Assembly: GCA_015060965.1 (NCBI GenBank)
Contig: SUXN01000024.1
Location: forward strand, 1 to 43,732
DNA length: 43,732 bases
Direction of reading: 5' to 3'
DNA from: Bacteroidales bacterium
GTDB taxonomy: Bacteria; Bacteroidota; Bacteroidia; Bacteroidales; Bacteroidaceae
Below, piece after piece: positions 9,138 to 18,449 of this stretch. The first letter of the stretch is position 1. Each line of letters begins with the position of its first letter. Under the pieces are notes generated by a model, which did not search any database, was not told the origin of the DNA, and saw only the letters and a program-made list of their open reading frames with translations. Both the position numbers and the translations under genes were made by a program.

Positions 9138-11645
9138 TTACTTTACAACCGCTTTGAAAGTCTTTGTGCCACTCTTAATGAGATAAACACCCTCTGCAAG
9201 CTCAATACTGTCCGGGCGGCCGCTATAGAGCTTTATACCACCTAAAGTATATACCTCAACAAAATCCGCATCTACTACAGTATCCTCTATTGAAAGAGGC
9301 AAAAGAGATACAGTCTCAAACGAAGAGAAATCGGAAACGCCATAGCCGTCAGCCCCCTGTACACGGTAAGAATATGTGCAACCGGCCTCAAGGTTATCAA
9401 AGAGACAGCTACAAGCCTCTACATCTTCAACAGACTCCACAAGCTCCATTACAACGTCACTTGATGTACTCACTGAAATATTGTCCAGATATACACGTTT
9501 CTCGTTTGCATCGGACTCTGTAGTAAACAACACATGGAACTCTCCTGCAACATCCGCAACGAGCGTGTATACAACCTCTGATGCAGTCGGGACAAATGTC
9601 TCGGAACACACGACTTCACCGTCAACAGCACTCACAACGCTCACTGTAAGTTGAGGCTCAATATCGCTTGAGCTGTATAAAGAAGAGGTAAAAGAGACTG
9701 TCACCTTGCCGTCGGCATTCAGTACAGGAGTCTTCAACGAGCCTGCGGCAACAGAACTGCCCACACGCAGCGCTCCGCCTTCGCTGTAAACAGCCTCGGC
9801 ACTCCAACCGTCTGAAATTGTATAATCATTGATGGTTGAAGAGATATCCGTATTGTTCTTGACGCATTCCATGAAATCCTCTTCCAGCAGAACCACGGCA
9901 TCACCTTCACCGGGAGCAGCATCAGTCACTCTGTAGAGCTCCACATTATAACCCGAAGCACCCTCGATAGCCTCCCAATTTGCGACGAACGACGATTCAT
10001 TGACATCGGTTGCAGGCAATACTTGTGGGGCCGATTCAAAAACACCGGCAAGGAAATCGAAGGATATGACTCCATCTACATATTTTATATTTGTTACAGG
10101 CTTGTTCATATAACCGCCGGCATATACCTTGGCTGCAGGGATTGAACTGTTGGTGAGTTCTGTATTACCTTTTGTTCCCGGCCATACATCCCCCCTGAGA
10201 CTCTCAACAAACTCCTGGGCAGTTACCTTGCCGTAAACCAAAAGTTCATTGTCTGCCGGGATAAGAGTGTAACGCGGATGCCCCGCAGTGCCGTTGATGG
10301 TATTGTTGTTCCACGCCGATTCAAGGTAGTCGACGTGTACTATGAGCATACCCTCACCGAAGAGATATGTATCCCACCCCTCGCGTTTGCGGTTCTCAAG
10401 GATGTAGTACTCGTTGCTGTTGGCATCGTTCACAATCTTGTAGGCCGAGCCGCCACGCGTGAGCGCCTCCATTGAATAATGACCTTTAGAATCAAGTTCT
10501 ATGAGTTTTCTCCACCCGCAGGCGTCTCGCTGGTAGGCACTGTACCCAACCGGCACATACCCCTCTGCCACATAGTTGCCCTGATCCATCACATCCCAAT
10601 AATCCATACCCCAATTGCCGGCACCCTTGGTATCATAGATATCGTGGAGGCCCAAACAATGGGAGAACTCATGACAGATAAGTCCTATTCCTGCAAGCAC
10701 TTTACCTATCTCCGCTTCATATTTCTGGTTAAGGACAAGCTCACCGCTACAAGCGTATGTGTCACATCGGACACCATTGACCGTGATTGAACCGGCCTGC
10801 GAGCTCAGTTTCCACTGATGTGGCCATATGGTATTTGCATCAGCACCTGATGACTCGGAATAGCCGGCATAAAGGCAATATACAAACTCAACCTCGCCGT
10901 CACCGTTGTTGTCGCACAGCGAGAAGTCATAGCCTGCATCGGCAGCCTTCTGGATACCGTGCTTTATGGCATAGCTGGGCCTTGTATCATCGCCATTGGT
11001 CTTGTTTGCCCCGTAATATGCCATATTGTTATCGAGAGTAACGATATCCGAAACAATGAAATTGGGCTTGAAGAGGCTGTCGGACTGCGCAATGAAATAG
11101 TCGCGTGCACTGCCCACACTGTTCACCAAGGGATTCTCGTATACATACCCCGAGGCATTCAGGATATTCTCGATATCCTCTTTCTTATATGTGAACTTAC
11201 AATCGGGGAACTCCACAAGCAGCACAGCCACATTCACCTCACCGGTCGTGGGAACAGAAGCAGCCTTCTGCATAGCCGACCTGTACTTTGCAGAGCGTTC
11301 AGCAGAAGCCTTTTCTATCTCGGCATTCATCGAAGGATAATCGATGGATGCTATAAGGTTTTTCTCGTAAAGAGTGCGGTAAGCGTTGTCGTGTGCCAGA
11401 CACTTTGTTGAGACGAAATTACCCTCTGTCGAGAATGTGGCATATGAAAAATCGCCGTTGGCCTCCTTTACAAGAGGTTTACCGTCGACAGTCATATAAT
11501 AGTGCAGCGCCTCGTCTCCGGTTAGTACCACAGTAAGCATAGTGCCGTCGGACTGTTTCGCCTTGAATGGTGCTCTACGTGCCGGTGCAGCAAAGGCCGC
11601 CACAACAACAAACAGCGCCATAAGAAAGAATGAAAATCTTTTCAT
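9138..11645 (-). CDS. Secreted M6-family metalloprotease with type IX sorting domain
   Basis: 835 residues. A signal peptide (1-20, ending AFAA) and a propeptide-like region precede a zinc protease domain. The motif HEFSHCLGLHD (325-335) gives ligands His325, His329 and Asp335, with Glu326 as base, the M6 (immune inhibitor A-like) arrangement; Met353 in WDVMDQG is the Met-turn. A calcium-loop-like DNNGDGEVEF is at 245-254. After the protease come a fibronectin-III-like stretch (about 545-580), a jelly-roll-like domain starting near EEDFMEC, and a second FnIII-like segment. The last 50 residues (VYTLGGIKLYSG, then LAEGVYLIKSGTKTFKAVVK) look like a type A type IX secretion sorting domain, so the enzyme is probably exported by PorSS and anchored on or released from the surface. 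Single gene with a strong terminator. Confidence 0.92.
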   Translation of the reverse strand: MKRFSFFLMALFVVVAAFAAPARRAPFKAKQSDGTMLTVVLTGDEALHYYMTVDGKPLVKEANGDFSYATFSTEGNFVSTKCLAHDNAYRTLYEKNLIASIDYPSMNAEIEKASAERSAKYRSAMQKAASVPTTGEVNVAVLLVEFPDCKFTYKKEDIENILNASGYVYENPLVNSVGSARDYFIAQSDSLFKPNFIVSDIVTLDNNMAYYGANKTNGDDTRPSYAIKHGIQKAADAGYDFSLCDNNGDGEVEFVYCLYAGYSESSGADANTIWPHQWKLSSQAGSITVNGVRCDTYACSGELVLNQKYEAEIGKVLAGIGLICHEFSHCLGLHDIYDTKGAGNWGMDYWDVMDQGNYVAEGYVPVGYSAYQRDACGWRKLIELDSKGHYSMEALTRGGSAYKIVNDANSNEYYILENRKREGWDTYLFGEGMLIVHVDYLESAWNNNTINGTAGHPRYTLIPADNELLVYGKVTAQEFVESLRGDVWPGTKGNTELTNSSIPAAKVYAGGYMNKPVTNIKYVDGVISFDFLAGVFESAPQVLPATDVNESSFVANWEAIEGASGYNVELYRVTDAAPGEGDAVVLLEEDFMECVKNNTDISSTINDYTISDGWSAEAVYSEGGALRVGSSVAAGSLKTPVLNADGKVTVSFTSSLYSSSDIEPQLTVSVVSAVDGEVVCSETFVPTASEVVYTLVADVAGEFHVLFTTESDANEKRVYLDNISVSTSSDVVMELVESVEDVEACSCLFDNLEAGCTYSYRVQGADGYGVSDFSSFETVSLLPLSIEDTVVDADFVEVYTLGGIKLYSGRPDSIELAEGVYLIKSGTKTFKAVVK

Positions 11646-11808
11646 TTATATATTTGTACGTGCATTCAACAATAATAGATTCGTGCGGCAGACATCATGC
11701 ACCCAAACTGACACATTGCCATACAACCGCATTACAAATGCAAAAATAACAAAATTCCCGATTACTTTTTAATAAATAATCATTTATTGATTGTACAAAT
11801 ATCGCTTT

Positions 11809-12717
11809 TTATCCATTTTTCACCTCTCGTGGTCCTTCAACGGTGCTTACAAGATAGATACTAACCCCTATCAGCAGCAAAGACAACAACACCACCGGTT
11901 CAAAGCGGTCCATTCCTGTGAGGAAAGAGACGAACGCAGCCACAATGAGAGTCACATATCCGTAAAGAGCAACAACCGTGCTTTTGAGATATTTCAATCC
12001 GATAGGAATGAGGAAATATGTAACCACCGTCGGGAATAACAGCACGAACAGCAGCACCAGGAATGGCTTCATGTGGAAACCGCCTGTAAAAAGCGGAGCG
12101 CTGAATCCAACGAAAAATGTAAATATCAACGACATAAAGGCAGCCGAGGAAAAAGTGTAACGCAGTATCGTGACACTGGAGAGATGCCCCACCATACGTG
12201 CAGAAAAAACGAGATATACCGCATATATGACCGACGCGGCGATAGCCAGCATGTTGCCGAGCATAGCGTTGCTTGCCACCTCCTTTGAAGGCTCGGAGAG
12301 GATACATAGCATTGCACCGGCAAAGCCCACAGCCAACCCCATCAGACGCCTTGCGTCCACACTTTCGCGGTAAACCGCAGCAGAGACAATCACCACCCAA
12401 AGAGGCTGCATGGCATTGAAGATTGCAAAATTCACAGGTGTGGTATAACTTATGCTGAGCGCATAGAGCGACATGTAACCGAAAATCCCGAAAGCACCGA
12501 GCATAACCAGTTTAAGCACATCCTTACGCTCCACATTCTCCGGTTTAATAAAGATGGAGACAATCCAGAACACCACAGCTCCGAAAGCCAGACGCAGCGA
12601 CACACAACTCAACGGAGCAATCCACAGCGGCAACAGATAGCCGAGAGCATTCACGTTCAATCCACTGAACACACGCGCCACGAACAACGCCACAGAACCT
12701 TTATTATAACCATTCAT
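11809..12717 (-). CDS. EamA/DMT-family transporter
   Basis: 302 residues with ten predicted hydrophobic helices in two repeated halves of five, the layout of the drug/metabolite transporter superfamily (EamA, RhaT, YdcZ relatives). The segment NFAIFNAMQPLWVVIVSA at the end of the first half is typical of EamA. Substrate unknown: members export amino acids, metabolites or drugs. It starts ten bases after the stop of the MFS gene, so the two transporters form one operon divergent from gadB-glsA. Confidence 0.9.
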   Translation of the reverse strand: MNGYNKGSVALFVARVFSGLNVNALGYLLPLWIAPLSCVSLRLAFGAVVFWIVSIFIKPENVERKDVLKLVMLGAFGIFGYMSLYALSISYTTPVNFAIFNAMQPLWVVIVSAAVYRESVDARRLMGLAVGFAGAMLCILSEPSKEVASNAMLGNMLAIAASVIYAVYLVFSARMVGHLSSVTILRYTFSSAAFMSLIFTFFVGFSAPLFTGGFHMKPFLVLLFVLLFPTVVTYFLIPIGLKYLKSTVVALYGYVTLIVAAFVSFLTGMDRFEPVVLLSLLLIGVSIYLVSTVEGPREVKNG

Positions 12718-12727
12718 AAGAGGAAAG

Positions 12728-13918
12728 TCAACGTTTCACAAACAGGCGATTCAACACCAAAGGTACTAAAAACACAAAGCCTGCAATAGAGTTCAACAGG
12801 AAAGAAGAGGCTTCACCTTTAACTCCAGACAAATCCTGCAAAAGCTCTATTACAAAAGGAGATATAACTATCGCAACATAGTTCATCGTCATCACAAGCG
12901 CAAGCGCTGTAGTGACTTTGTTTGCCGATGCCAACGATGCTGTCGCATCATAGATATAGGGCTGTGCCATTCCATATCCGAAGCCCGTCACAATACAACC
13001 GATAACAATAAACAGCAACGAGCTATTGAGGGATATATCAAGCAGACCCAGTGCTATGAACAACAAAGACACCCACAATATATTACCCTTTAGCAGTGCC
13101 AAAATTCGGTTTATGAAAAGCCCGGGAGTCATCATTGACAGGAAGAACACCGCTGTCACAAGCCCGGCTACAGCACTGTCGTGCCCGAGCTTTCCCAAAA
13201 GAAAAGGCAAGTCTATGCTAACCGCCATTACAAGATAGGTTATAAGCAGGTAGAAAAGCATGTATTTTGACAAAGAACGGTAGTTGATGCCATTACCTGT
13301 AGTTTCCGTTTCCTTAACAGGTTGTGCATCAGCCCCTGCTGAGGCCGCATTACGCTTTATGGCAGGCAACAGTATTATTGAGAACACCGGCAGCAGATAC
13401 ACCAGGAATGGCAGGCGCCACTGTATATCGGCAAGCCAACCGGTGACAGCTGTAGCCAATACCAAAGCAATATTGGTTATCGCCGATACATATCCATACT
13501 GACGCGTGCGCTCGGCACCCGTAAAGAACTTGGAGACAAGAGCAGTGGACAACGGGACAATGATTCCGGCGCCCACTCCTAAAAAGGCACTGACGGCAAT
13601 CAACTGCGTGATACTACCACATACAAAGTATAATGCGCCACTTAAAAGAAACAACCATAACCCAATGTTTAACAAGCGTATATACCCCACTCTTTCACTT
13701 ATAAAACCTGCCAACAATATAAAAGGGATTATAAGCAACGACGGCAATGTGGTGAGCATCTGGATATCGACTTCCGATGCCTTCGGAAAAATAACTGCCA
13801 ACTCTTCGGATATCGGAGATACCGCAAGGCCCGGGAGCGATGTAAGGGCCGACACCGACCATATACCCAACAGCGCCCATAGGGTAATATACCCTTTTCC
13901 TGTTTCAAATTTTCTCAT
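12728..13918 (-). CDS. MFS transporter
   Basis: 396 residues from the ATG at 13918 (MRKFETGKGYITL). An upstream in-frame start at 14044 would add 42 residues of non-hydrophobic, cysteine-rich sequence that runs through the intergenic region shared with gadB, so it is rejected. Twelve hydrophobic helices; GFISERVGYIRLL between helices 2 and 3 is the MFS motif A (G-x-L-x-D-R-x-G-R-R type), and a loop with low-complexity polar residues (about 190-210) separates the two halves. Substrate unknown. First gene of a two-gene unit with the EamA gene. Confidence 0.9.
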   Translation of the reverse strand: MRKFETGKGYITLWALLGIWSVSALTSLPGLAVSPISEELAVIFPKASEVDIQMLTTLPSLLIIPFILLAGFISERVGYIRLLNIGLWLFLLSGALYFVCGSITQLIAVSAFLGVGAGIIVPLSTALVSKFFTGAERTRQYGYVSAITNIALVLATAVTGWLADIQWRLPFLVYLLPVFSIILLPAIKRNAASAGADAQPVKETETTGNGINYRSLSKYMLFYLLITYLVMAVSIDLPFLLGKLGHDSAVAGLVTAVFFLSMMTPGLFINRILALLKGNILWVSLLFIALGLLDISLNSSLLFIVIGCIVTGFGYGMAQPYIYDATASLASANKVTTALALVMTMNYVAIVISPFVIELLQDLSGVKGEASSFLLNSIAGFVFLVPLVLNRLFVKR

Positions 13919-14071
13919 AGGTAAAACACTCTTTGTACAGAAGCCTAACAACCGCACCGCACAAAATGTTGCATCATCATAAAAAATATGAAACAGCGAA
14001 CCCAACGGAGTACAACAGCGTTTCATCTTCACATACGAAACCAATTTACTAACCTCTAAAAACTGTAGAAA
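13919..14071. promoter_or_regulatory. Divergent promoter region of MFS-EamA and gadB-glsA
   Basis: This 153-base spacer must hold both promoters. It contains a seven-base inverted repeat ATGAAAC (13988-13994) and GTTTCAT (14020-14026), a plausible operator. No clean TTTG/TAnnTTTG pair was found for either direction, so control by an alternative factor or an acid/glutamate-responsive regulator is possible but unproven. Confidence 0.35.
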
Positions 14072-15487
14072 ATGAAACAGGAAGATTGTATGACCACATC
14101 AGTGTTCGGTTCAGAGGAGATGCTCAAGAGCTCACCCGTAGATAAGATTCCGCAACACCCCACCACACCGGAGATTGCCTACCGCATGGTAAAGGACGAG
14201 ACATTCGCGCAGACACAGCCGCGACTGAATCTTGCGACTTTTGTAACGACATATATGGATCCGTACGCCACCAAGCTGATGAACGATGCCATAGCCGTGA
14301 ACTACATCGACGAGACGGAATACCCCCGTATTGCGGTAATGTGCGCAAAGTGCATCAACATCATCGCCAACCTATGGAACAGCCCCGAGCAGGCCAAATG
14401 GAAAGCCGGAGCATTGGGAATAGGTTCAAGCGAAGCCTGCATGCTTGGTGGCGTGGCAGCCTGGCAGCGCTGGAAGAAACGCCGTCTGGCAGAAGGCAAG
14501 CCTGTTGACAAGCCCAACTTCGTGATATCATCAGCCTATCAGGTTGTGTGGGAAAAGTTCGCGCAGCTGTGGCAGATTGAGATGCGCACCGTGCCCTTGA
14601 CAGCAGAGAAGCTCACACTCTGCCCCGAAGAGGCAATAGCGAAGTGCGACGAGAACACAATCTGTGTAGTTCCCATCATGGGCGTCACATGGACCGGACT
14701 CAACGACGATGTCAAGGCACTCAACGATGCCCTCGATGCCTACAACAAGAAGACCGGCTACGACATTCCTATCCACGTCGATGCTGCATCAGGCGGTTTC
14801 ATCCTGCCGTTCCTCAAACCTGAACTCGAGTGGGACTTCCGCCTCAAGTGGGTACTCTCGATAAGCACCAGCGGCCACAAGTACGGCCTCGTATATCCCG
14901 GCCTCGGCTGGATTGTGTGGAAAGACAAGAAGTTCCTCCCCGACAGTATGTCGTTCAGCGTCAACTATCTTGGAGCCGAGGTAACACAGGTAGGCCTTAA
15001 CTTCTCGCGCCCGGCAGCACAGATTCTGGGCCAGTACTACCAGTTCATCCGTCTGGGATATGAGGGCTACAAGGCCATCCAGCACAATTCAATGGAGATT
15101 GCCAAGTATCTGCACAGCGAGATAGGAAAGATGAAGCCATTCAAGAACTACAGCAGTGAGGTCACCAATCCACTCTTCATTTGGGAGATGAAAGGTGAGT
15201 ATGCAAAGCAGTGTAAATGGACACTTTACGATTTGCAGGACAAGCTCAGACAGAACGGTTGGATGGTACCGGCATACACCTTGCCGACAACATTGGAAAA
15301 GACCATTGTGATGCGTATTGTAGTGCGTCAGGGCTTCAGCCGCGACATGGCCGACCAGCTTTTGGGCGACATCAAGGCTGCTGTTGCCGAGCTCGACAAG
15401 CTGCAGTATCCCACACCGTCGCGCCAGAGCATCGACAGCAACATCAAAGTGAAAGGTACAGTATATACTCACACAGGTAAAGGATAA
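14072..15487 (+). CDS. gadB: Glutamate decarboxylase
   Basis: 471 residues, close to the 466 of E. coli GadB. A PLP enzyme that decarboxylates glutamate to GABA, consuming a cytoplasmic proton (acid resistance). Seen: GIGSSEACMLGG (116-127), the PLP-stacking and Asp-binding HVDAASGGF (235-243), and the Schiff-base lysine Lys270 in SISTSGHKYG. The C-terminal tail ends THTGKG, with a histidine near where E. coli GadB has the pH-sensing His465. Eleven bases upstream of glsA, which supplies glutamate from glutamine. In Bacteroides the gad operon usually also has the antiporter gadC; none is adjacent here. A second possible ATG is six codons in. Confidence 0.97.
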   Translation: MKQEDCMTTSVFGSEEMLKSSPVDKIPQHPTTPEIAYRMVKDETFAQTQPRLNLATFVTTYMDPYATKLMNDAIAVNYIDETEYPRIAVMCAKCINIIANLWNSPEQAKWKAGALGIGSSEACMLGGVAAWQRWKKRRLAEGKPVDKPNFVISSAYQVVWEKFAQLWQIEMRTVPLTAEKLTLCPEEAIAKCDENTICVVPIMGVTWTGLNDDVKALNDALDAYNKKTGYDIPIHVDAASGGFILPFLKPELEWDFRLKWVLSISTSGHKYGLVYPGLGWIVWKDKKFLPDSMSFSVNYLGAEVTQVGLNFSRPAAQILGQYYQFIRLGYEGYKAIQHNSMEIAKYLHSEIGKMKPFKNYSSEVTNPLFIWEMKGEYAKQCKWTLYDLQDKLRQNGWMVPAYTLPTTLEKTIVMRIVVRQGFSRDMADQLLGDIKAAVAELDKLQYPTPSRQSIDSNIKVKGTVYTHTGKG

Positions 15488-15498
15488 CTGATTATATT

Positions 15499-16488
15499 AT
15501 GAAAAGGGATAGAAGGATTACAAAGGATGAGCTCAAGATTGCCGTCCACGATGCCTACTTGAAGTTCAAGAATAAGAGTGATGGGCGCAATGCCGATTAC
15601 ATACCCTATCTTGCCAATATTGACAGCAAGCTCTTCGGTATTGCAGTGTGCCTGCCCGACGGCGATACAATAACCGTGGGAGATTGCGATTACCGTTTCG
15701 GCATAGAGTCAATATCAAAGGTTGCAACAGCAATCCTTGTACTCAAGGAGTATGGCTGTGAGACGCTGCTCGATATGATTGGTGCCGATGCCACAGGAAT
15801 GCCATTCAACTCGGTGCTTGCCATCCTGCTCGAGAACGAGCATCCTTCTACCCCGCTTGTAAACGCAGGAGCAATATCCGCCGTGAGCATGGTGAGCCCG
15901 GTGGGCAACAGCCGCGGGAAGTGGGAGGCGATAAAGGAGAATATCGAAAAACTGTGTGGCAGCGAGGTTACGCTCATCGACGAACTGTACAGGTCGGAAA
16001 GCGTCAGCAACCACAACAATCGCGCCATTGCTTGGCTACTGAAGAGTTACAACCGCATATACGACGAGCCCGAATTATCGCTCGACCTGTACACGCGCCA
16101 ATGCTCTTTGGGTGTCACCGCAACACAGCTCTCAACAATGGCTGCAACCATCGCTTGCGGCGGATATAACCCAAAGACAAAGGAGACGGTTTTTCCCGCC
16201 AACCTGACAAGCAGGATCACATCGCTGATGGCAACGGTGGGCTTCTATGAACGTACGGGTGACTGGATGTTCAGTTGTGGCCTGCCAGCCAAGAGTGGCG
16301 TGGGCGGCGGTATTATGGGCGTGCTTCCCGGCGCCTTCGGTATCGCCGCTTTTTCGCCGCCAATAGACAGCGCAGGAAACTCCGTACGTGCCCAGCTTGC
16401 GATAAGGCATATTATGGAAGAGCTCAAACTGCATATCTTCGGTTGTGAGAAGTTCGTGATGGTTGAGAAAGAGACCGTTATAGCATAA
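15499..16488 (+). CDS. glsA: Glutaminase A
   Basis: 329 residues, the serine-dependent beta-lactamase-like glutaminase that turns glutamine into glutamate and ammonia. The nucleophile pair is Ser71-x-x-Lys74 in ESISKVAT. NAGAIS (about 117-122) and the C-terminal GLPAKSGVGGGIMGVLPG loop are family hallmarks. It lies 11 bases behind gadB, so both are on one transcript; ammonia release and glutamate decarboxylation each consume protons, a known acid-resistance logic in gut bacteria. Followed by a strong hairpin terminator. Confidence 0.97.
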   Translation: MKRDRRITKDELKIAVHDAYLKFKNKSDGRNADYIPYLANIDSKLFGIAVCLPDGDTITVGDCDYRFGIESISKVATAILVLKEYGCETLLDMIGADATGMPFNSVLAILLENEHPSTPLVNAGAISAVSMVSPVGNSRGKWEAIKENIEKLCGSEVTLIDELYRSESVSNHNNRAIAWLLKSYNRIYDEPELSLDLYTRQCSLGVTATQLSTMAATIACGGYNPKTKETVFPANLTSRITSLMATVGFYERTGDWMFSCGLPAKSGVGGGIMGVLPGAFGIAAFSPPIDSAGNSVRAQLAIRHIMEELKLHIFGCEKFVMVEKETVIA

Positions 16489-16492
16489 ACAA

Positions 16493-16521
16493 ACTCTCTG
16501 TGCTACAACAGCACAGAGAGT
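16493..16521. terminator. Terminator of gadB-glsA (probably bidirectional)
   Basis: Twelve-pair perfect stem ACTCTCTGTGCT/AGCACAGAGAGT with loop ACAAC, five bases after the glsA stop. T-rich sequence follows on the plus strand (CTGTTTC) and on the minus strand (TTGTTTATG), so it can serve the convergent lipoprotein gene as well. Confidence 0.88.
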
Positions 16522-16527
16522 CTGTTT

Positions 16528-16574
16528 CATTGCAGTAGTTATTTGTATCAATGGACAACTACTATATTATTGCC
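16528..16574 (+). repeat. 47-base dispersed repeat, copy 1
   Basis: Matches the reverse complement of 43589-43635 at 44 of 47 positions; the shared core includes TATTTGTATCAATGGACAAC. Both copies lie in spacers just after the 3' ends of genes. Flanking sequence is unrelated, so the repeat is bounded at about 47 bases. Confidence 0.85.
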
Positions 16575-16575
16575 T

Positions 16576-17124
16576 TCAATTTTCCAATTCCTCCATCACC
16601 TCTTCCATCTCCTTCTCGAACTCTTCGGCAAAGCCCTCCATTCCTGCGCCGAACTTTATGGCAAACTCGCGGGCCGACTTGCCCAATTGCTTGCCGGCAT
16701 TGCGCCCAGCCTCACGCAACTCCTCGTCGGACAGGTCTCCTTCATCAATATCCAAATCAAGATTCTCTACACCGAAAGCTTCCATAAAGCCCTCAATGCC
16801 ACCTCCCAACTCTTGGAAAAGGTCACCCATAGATGAGCCCAAATTGTTCAAGGCTGCTTTTGTGAGGTATGCACTCATTCTGCCGTTCAAGCGACCGATC
16901 TCACGCAACTCCTCATCGGTATATTCATATTTCTCAAAATCCTTCTCAAGGACATCCAATTTGGCAAGCACCTTTTCCACATCCTCCTCGGTATATGAAT
17001 TATAATTCTTTTCAACTTCCCGAACAATCTTTTCCAACTCTTTTATGGGAGTCTGCGAATTGACACAGGCCGTAAAAGAGAACACCACAAACAATACAGA
17101 GAGAGCAAAAACAATTCTTTTCAT
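16576..17124 (-). CDS. Small acidic lipoprotein of unknown function
   Basis: 182 residues from the ATG at 17124 (MKRIVFALSV). Signal peptide with lipobox FTAC; the lipidated cysteine is Cys20. The mature part is highly charged and helical: an N-terminal coiled-coil-like stretch (KELEKIVREVEKNY onward), two copies of a D/E-E-E-L-R-E motif (YTDEELREIGR and LSDEELREAGR), a Gly-rich segment (ELGGGIEGFMEAFG) and a Glu-rich tail. An upstream in-frame start at 17175 lies before the promoter at 17146-17176 and can be discarded. Function not recognised. Confidence 0.8.
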   Translation of the reverse strand: MKRIVFALSVLFVVFSFTACVNSQTPIKELEKIVREVEKNYNSYTEEDVEKVLAKLDVLEKDFEKYEYTDEELREIGRLNGRMSAYLTKAALNNLGSSMGDLFQELGGGIEGFMEAFGVENLDLDIDEGDLSDEELREAGRNAGKQLGKSAREFAIKFGAGMEGFAEEFEKEMEEVMEELEN

Positions 17125-17145
17125 AGTGATTTCTTTTATTTTTTC

Positions 17146-17176
17146 CAAAAATAGACATTTTGCCATAAAATGCAAA
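17146..17176 (-). promoter_or_regulatory. Promoter of the small lipoprotein gene
   Basis: On the minus strand, TTTG (17173-17176), 19 bases, TATTTTTG (17146-17153): an exact -33/-7 match with consensus spacing. It places the transcript start near 17139, about 15 bases before the chosen ATG, and so decides the start codon. Confidence 0.8.
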
Positions 17177-17212
17177 ATCTGTCAAAGGTATCTTCCCGGC
17201 AGATTTAATGAA

Positions 17213-18178
17213 TTACATTCTGAAGGTACCTATTTTAAGTTGCTCCATAATTACCCTGCTGCTTTTGGCACCCACCAGAATCATGTTCTTGCCTATCGTC
17301 TTGCACTCCAGGCGTGCAGTACCGTCGAAAAGCCATATCCTGTTCTTCTTGTCAATGGTTATGAGGATTGCCTCCTTGCCGTCATAATCGGCAATTGAAA
17401 TATCGGTATAGGTAAAATCATAGTGCTTACCGCCGAGGGCCACCTGTATATTGCATTTGCTGTCGAGGCTTATGCGTGCAGTGTTGTCAGTTAGTTCATA
17501 ATTGTCCTTGCCTTTTACACGTGCGCTCTTTTCATAGTAGAAGCTGTAAGGATAGGTTGCCGAACGGTCGTATACAGCCTGTATCGCATAGCCGCCTGTC
17601 CAGTTTTTATTATCCTTATCTTTGATTACAATGTCGTCATCAGTTGTCTTTGGAATGTACACAATATTGTGTGTGCTTTCAAGAGTAAAATATCTATAGT
17701 CTTCAGCAGTCTGCTTGAACTCCGCCCATACACCGCTTTTGAGCCTTGGGCGGTACTCGCGCCAATTGAGGTTGTCGCGCACAAAATAGCCGTCATACTC
17801 GTAGTGTTTCATGCTGTGGTTCCTGTAAGTGTAGTACAGGGCATCACCTTCAGGACAAAGAAGGTGCACGTTCAAAGTGTTGTATACGACCTCCCAGTTG
17901 CCGTTTTTCTTGCGGTCGACAAAAATCTTGTCGTGCGATAATTTGGGAACGGAAACGTTGCATCGCTTACTCTCAAGGTAGAAGAACTTGTCATCCTCCT
18001 TGTACTGTTTGTATTCGTTCCAAGGCTCCACTTTGTCGGCCGGACGGTACTCTATCCACTCCTTACCGTTCTTCAAAAAGTAACCGCCGTTGTAGGTTAC
18101 AAGTGCTGTAGTCTGTGCCATGAGCGACACCATGCCTGCAACAGCAAGCACCAGTGTCAGTAAAATTTTCTTTTTCAT
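17213..18178 (-). CDS. Secreted protein with two internal repeats, unknown function
   Basis: 321 residues with a signal peptide (MKKKILLTLVLAVAGMVSLMAQ). Residues 32-95 and 130-193 are two copies of one module: G-Y-F, a W-x-EYRP, a W-x-E-[YF]-K-Q, ED-x-x-[YF]F-x-LES, then a [VI]-x-[VI]PK strand and a D-I-x-[VI]-K/R-x-K-x-x-NW end. A beta-rich C-terminal third follows. The family was not recognised; periplasmic or surface location is inferred from the signal peptide. Stands alone: the promoter is not clear and a REP-like repeat separates it from the next gene upstream. Confidence 0.75.
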   Translation of the reverse strand: MKKKILLTLVLAVAGMVSLMAQTTALVTYNGGYFLKNGKEWIEYRPADKVEPWNEYKQYKEDDKFFYLESKRCNVSVPKLSHDKIFVDRKKNGNWEVVYNTLNVHLLCPEGDALYYTYRNHSMKHYEYDGYFVRDNLNWREYRPRLKSGVWAEFKQTAEDYRYFTLESTHNIVYIPKTTDDDIVIKDKDNKNWTGGYAIQAVYDRSATYPYSFYYEKSARVKGKDNYELTDNTARISLDSKCNIQVALGGKHYDFTYTDISIADYDGKEAILITIDKKNRIWLFDGTARLECKTIGKNMILVGAKSSRVIMEQLKIGTFRM

Positions 18179-18212
18179 TGTTGTATGGTTTTTAGTTTGT
18201 TATTCAAAAGAA

Positions 18213-18400
18213 TGTCATCTCGACGAATGTTAATGAGAAGAGATTCCTCGTCGCTTCGCTCTGTCGGAATGACAGGTACGCGATTATTGCTCTCTGTTAT
18301 CTGTACTCTGTTATCTGTACTCTGTACTTGGCGTTCTTGAGATCCTTGACTTTAGCCCCTTCGGGCGTCGACCGTTGGTTCGCTGCGCTTTAGGATGACA
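18213..18400. repeat. REP-like repeats, two units
   Basis: Unit one, 18213-18274, begins TGTCAT and ends ATGACA; its right half is the inverted form of the sequence at 22048-22080 (GACAGAGCGAAGCGACGAGG). Unit two ends ATGACA at 18395-18400 and shares an identical 39-base block (18346-18384) with 22113-22151. Both units are followed by ATGACAGGTACGCGA, forming direct repeats 126 bases apart. Between them is a 14-base tandem duplication (18292-18319). Confidence 0.85.
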
Positions 18401-18414
18401 GGTACGCGAGTATT

Positions 18415-18449
18415 GTTCTCTGTTCTCTGTTCTCTGTTCTCTGTTCTCT
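18415..18449 (+). repeat. Heptanucleotide tandem repeat (GTTCTCT)5
   Basis: Five perfect copies of GTTCTCT followed by degenerate variants (ATCTGTACTCT, ATTCTCTGTACTCT) up to the stop codon of the neighbouring gene at 18476. A candidate length-variable locus, non-coding. Confidence 0.9.

Noticed and set aside
13919-14044. 42-residue N-terminal extension of the MFS protein
   Set aside because: Not hydrophobic in the transporter pattern, fills the spacer shared with gadB, and the internal ATG gives the normal MFS start.
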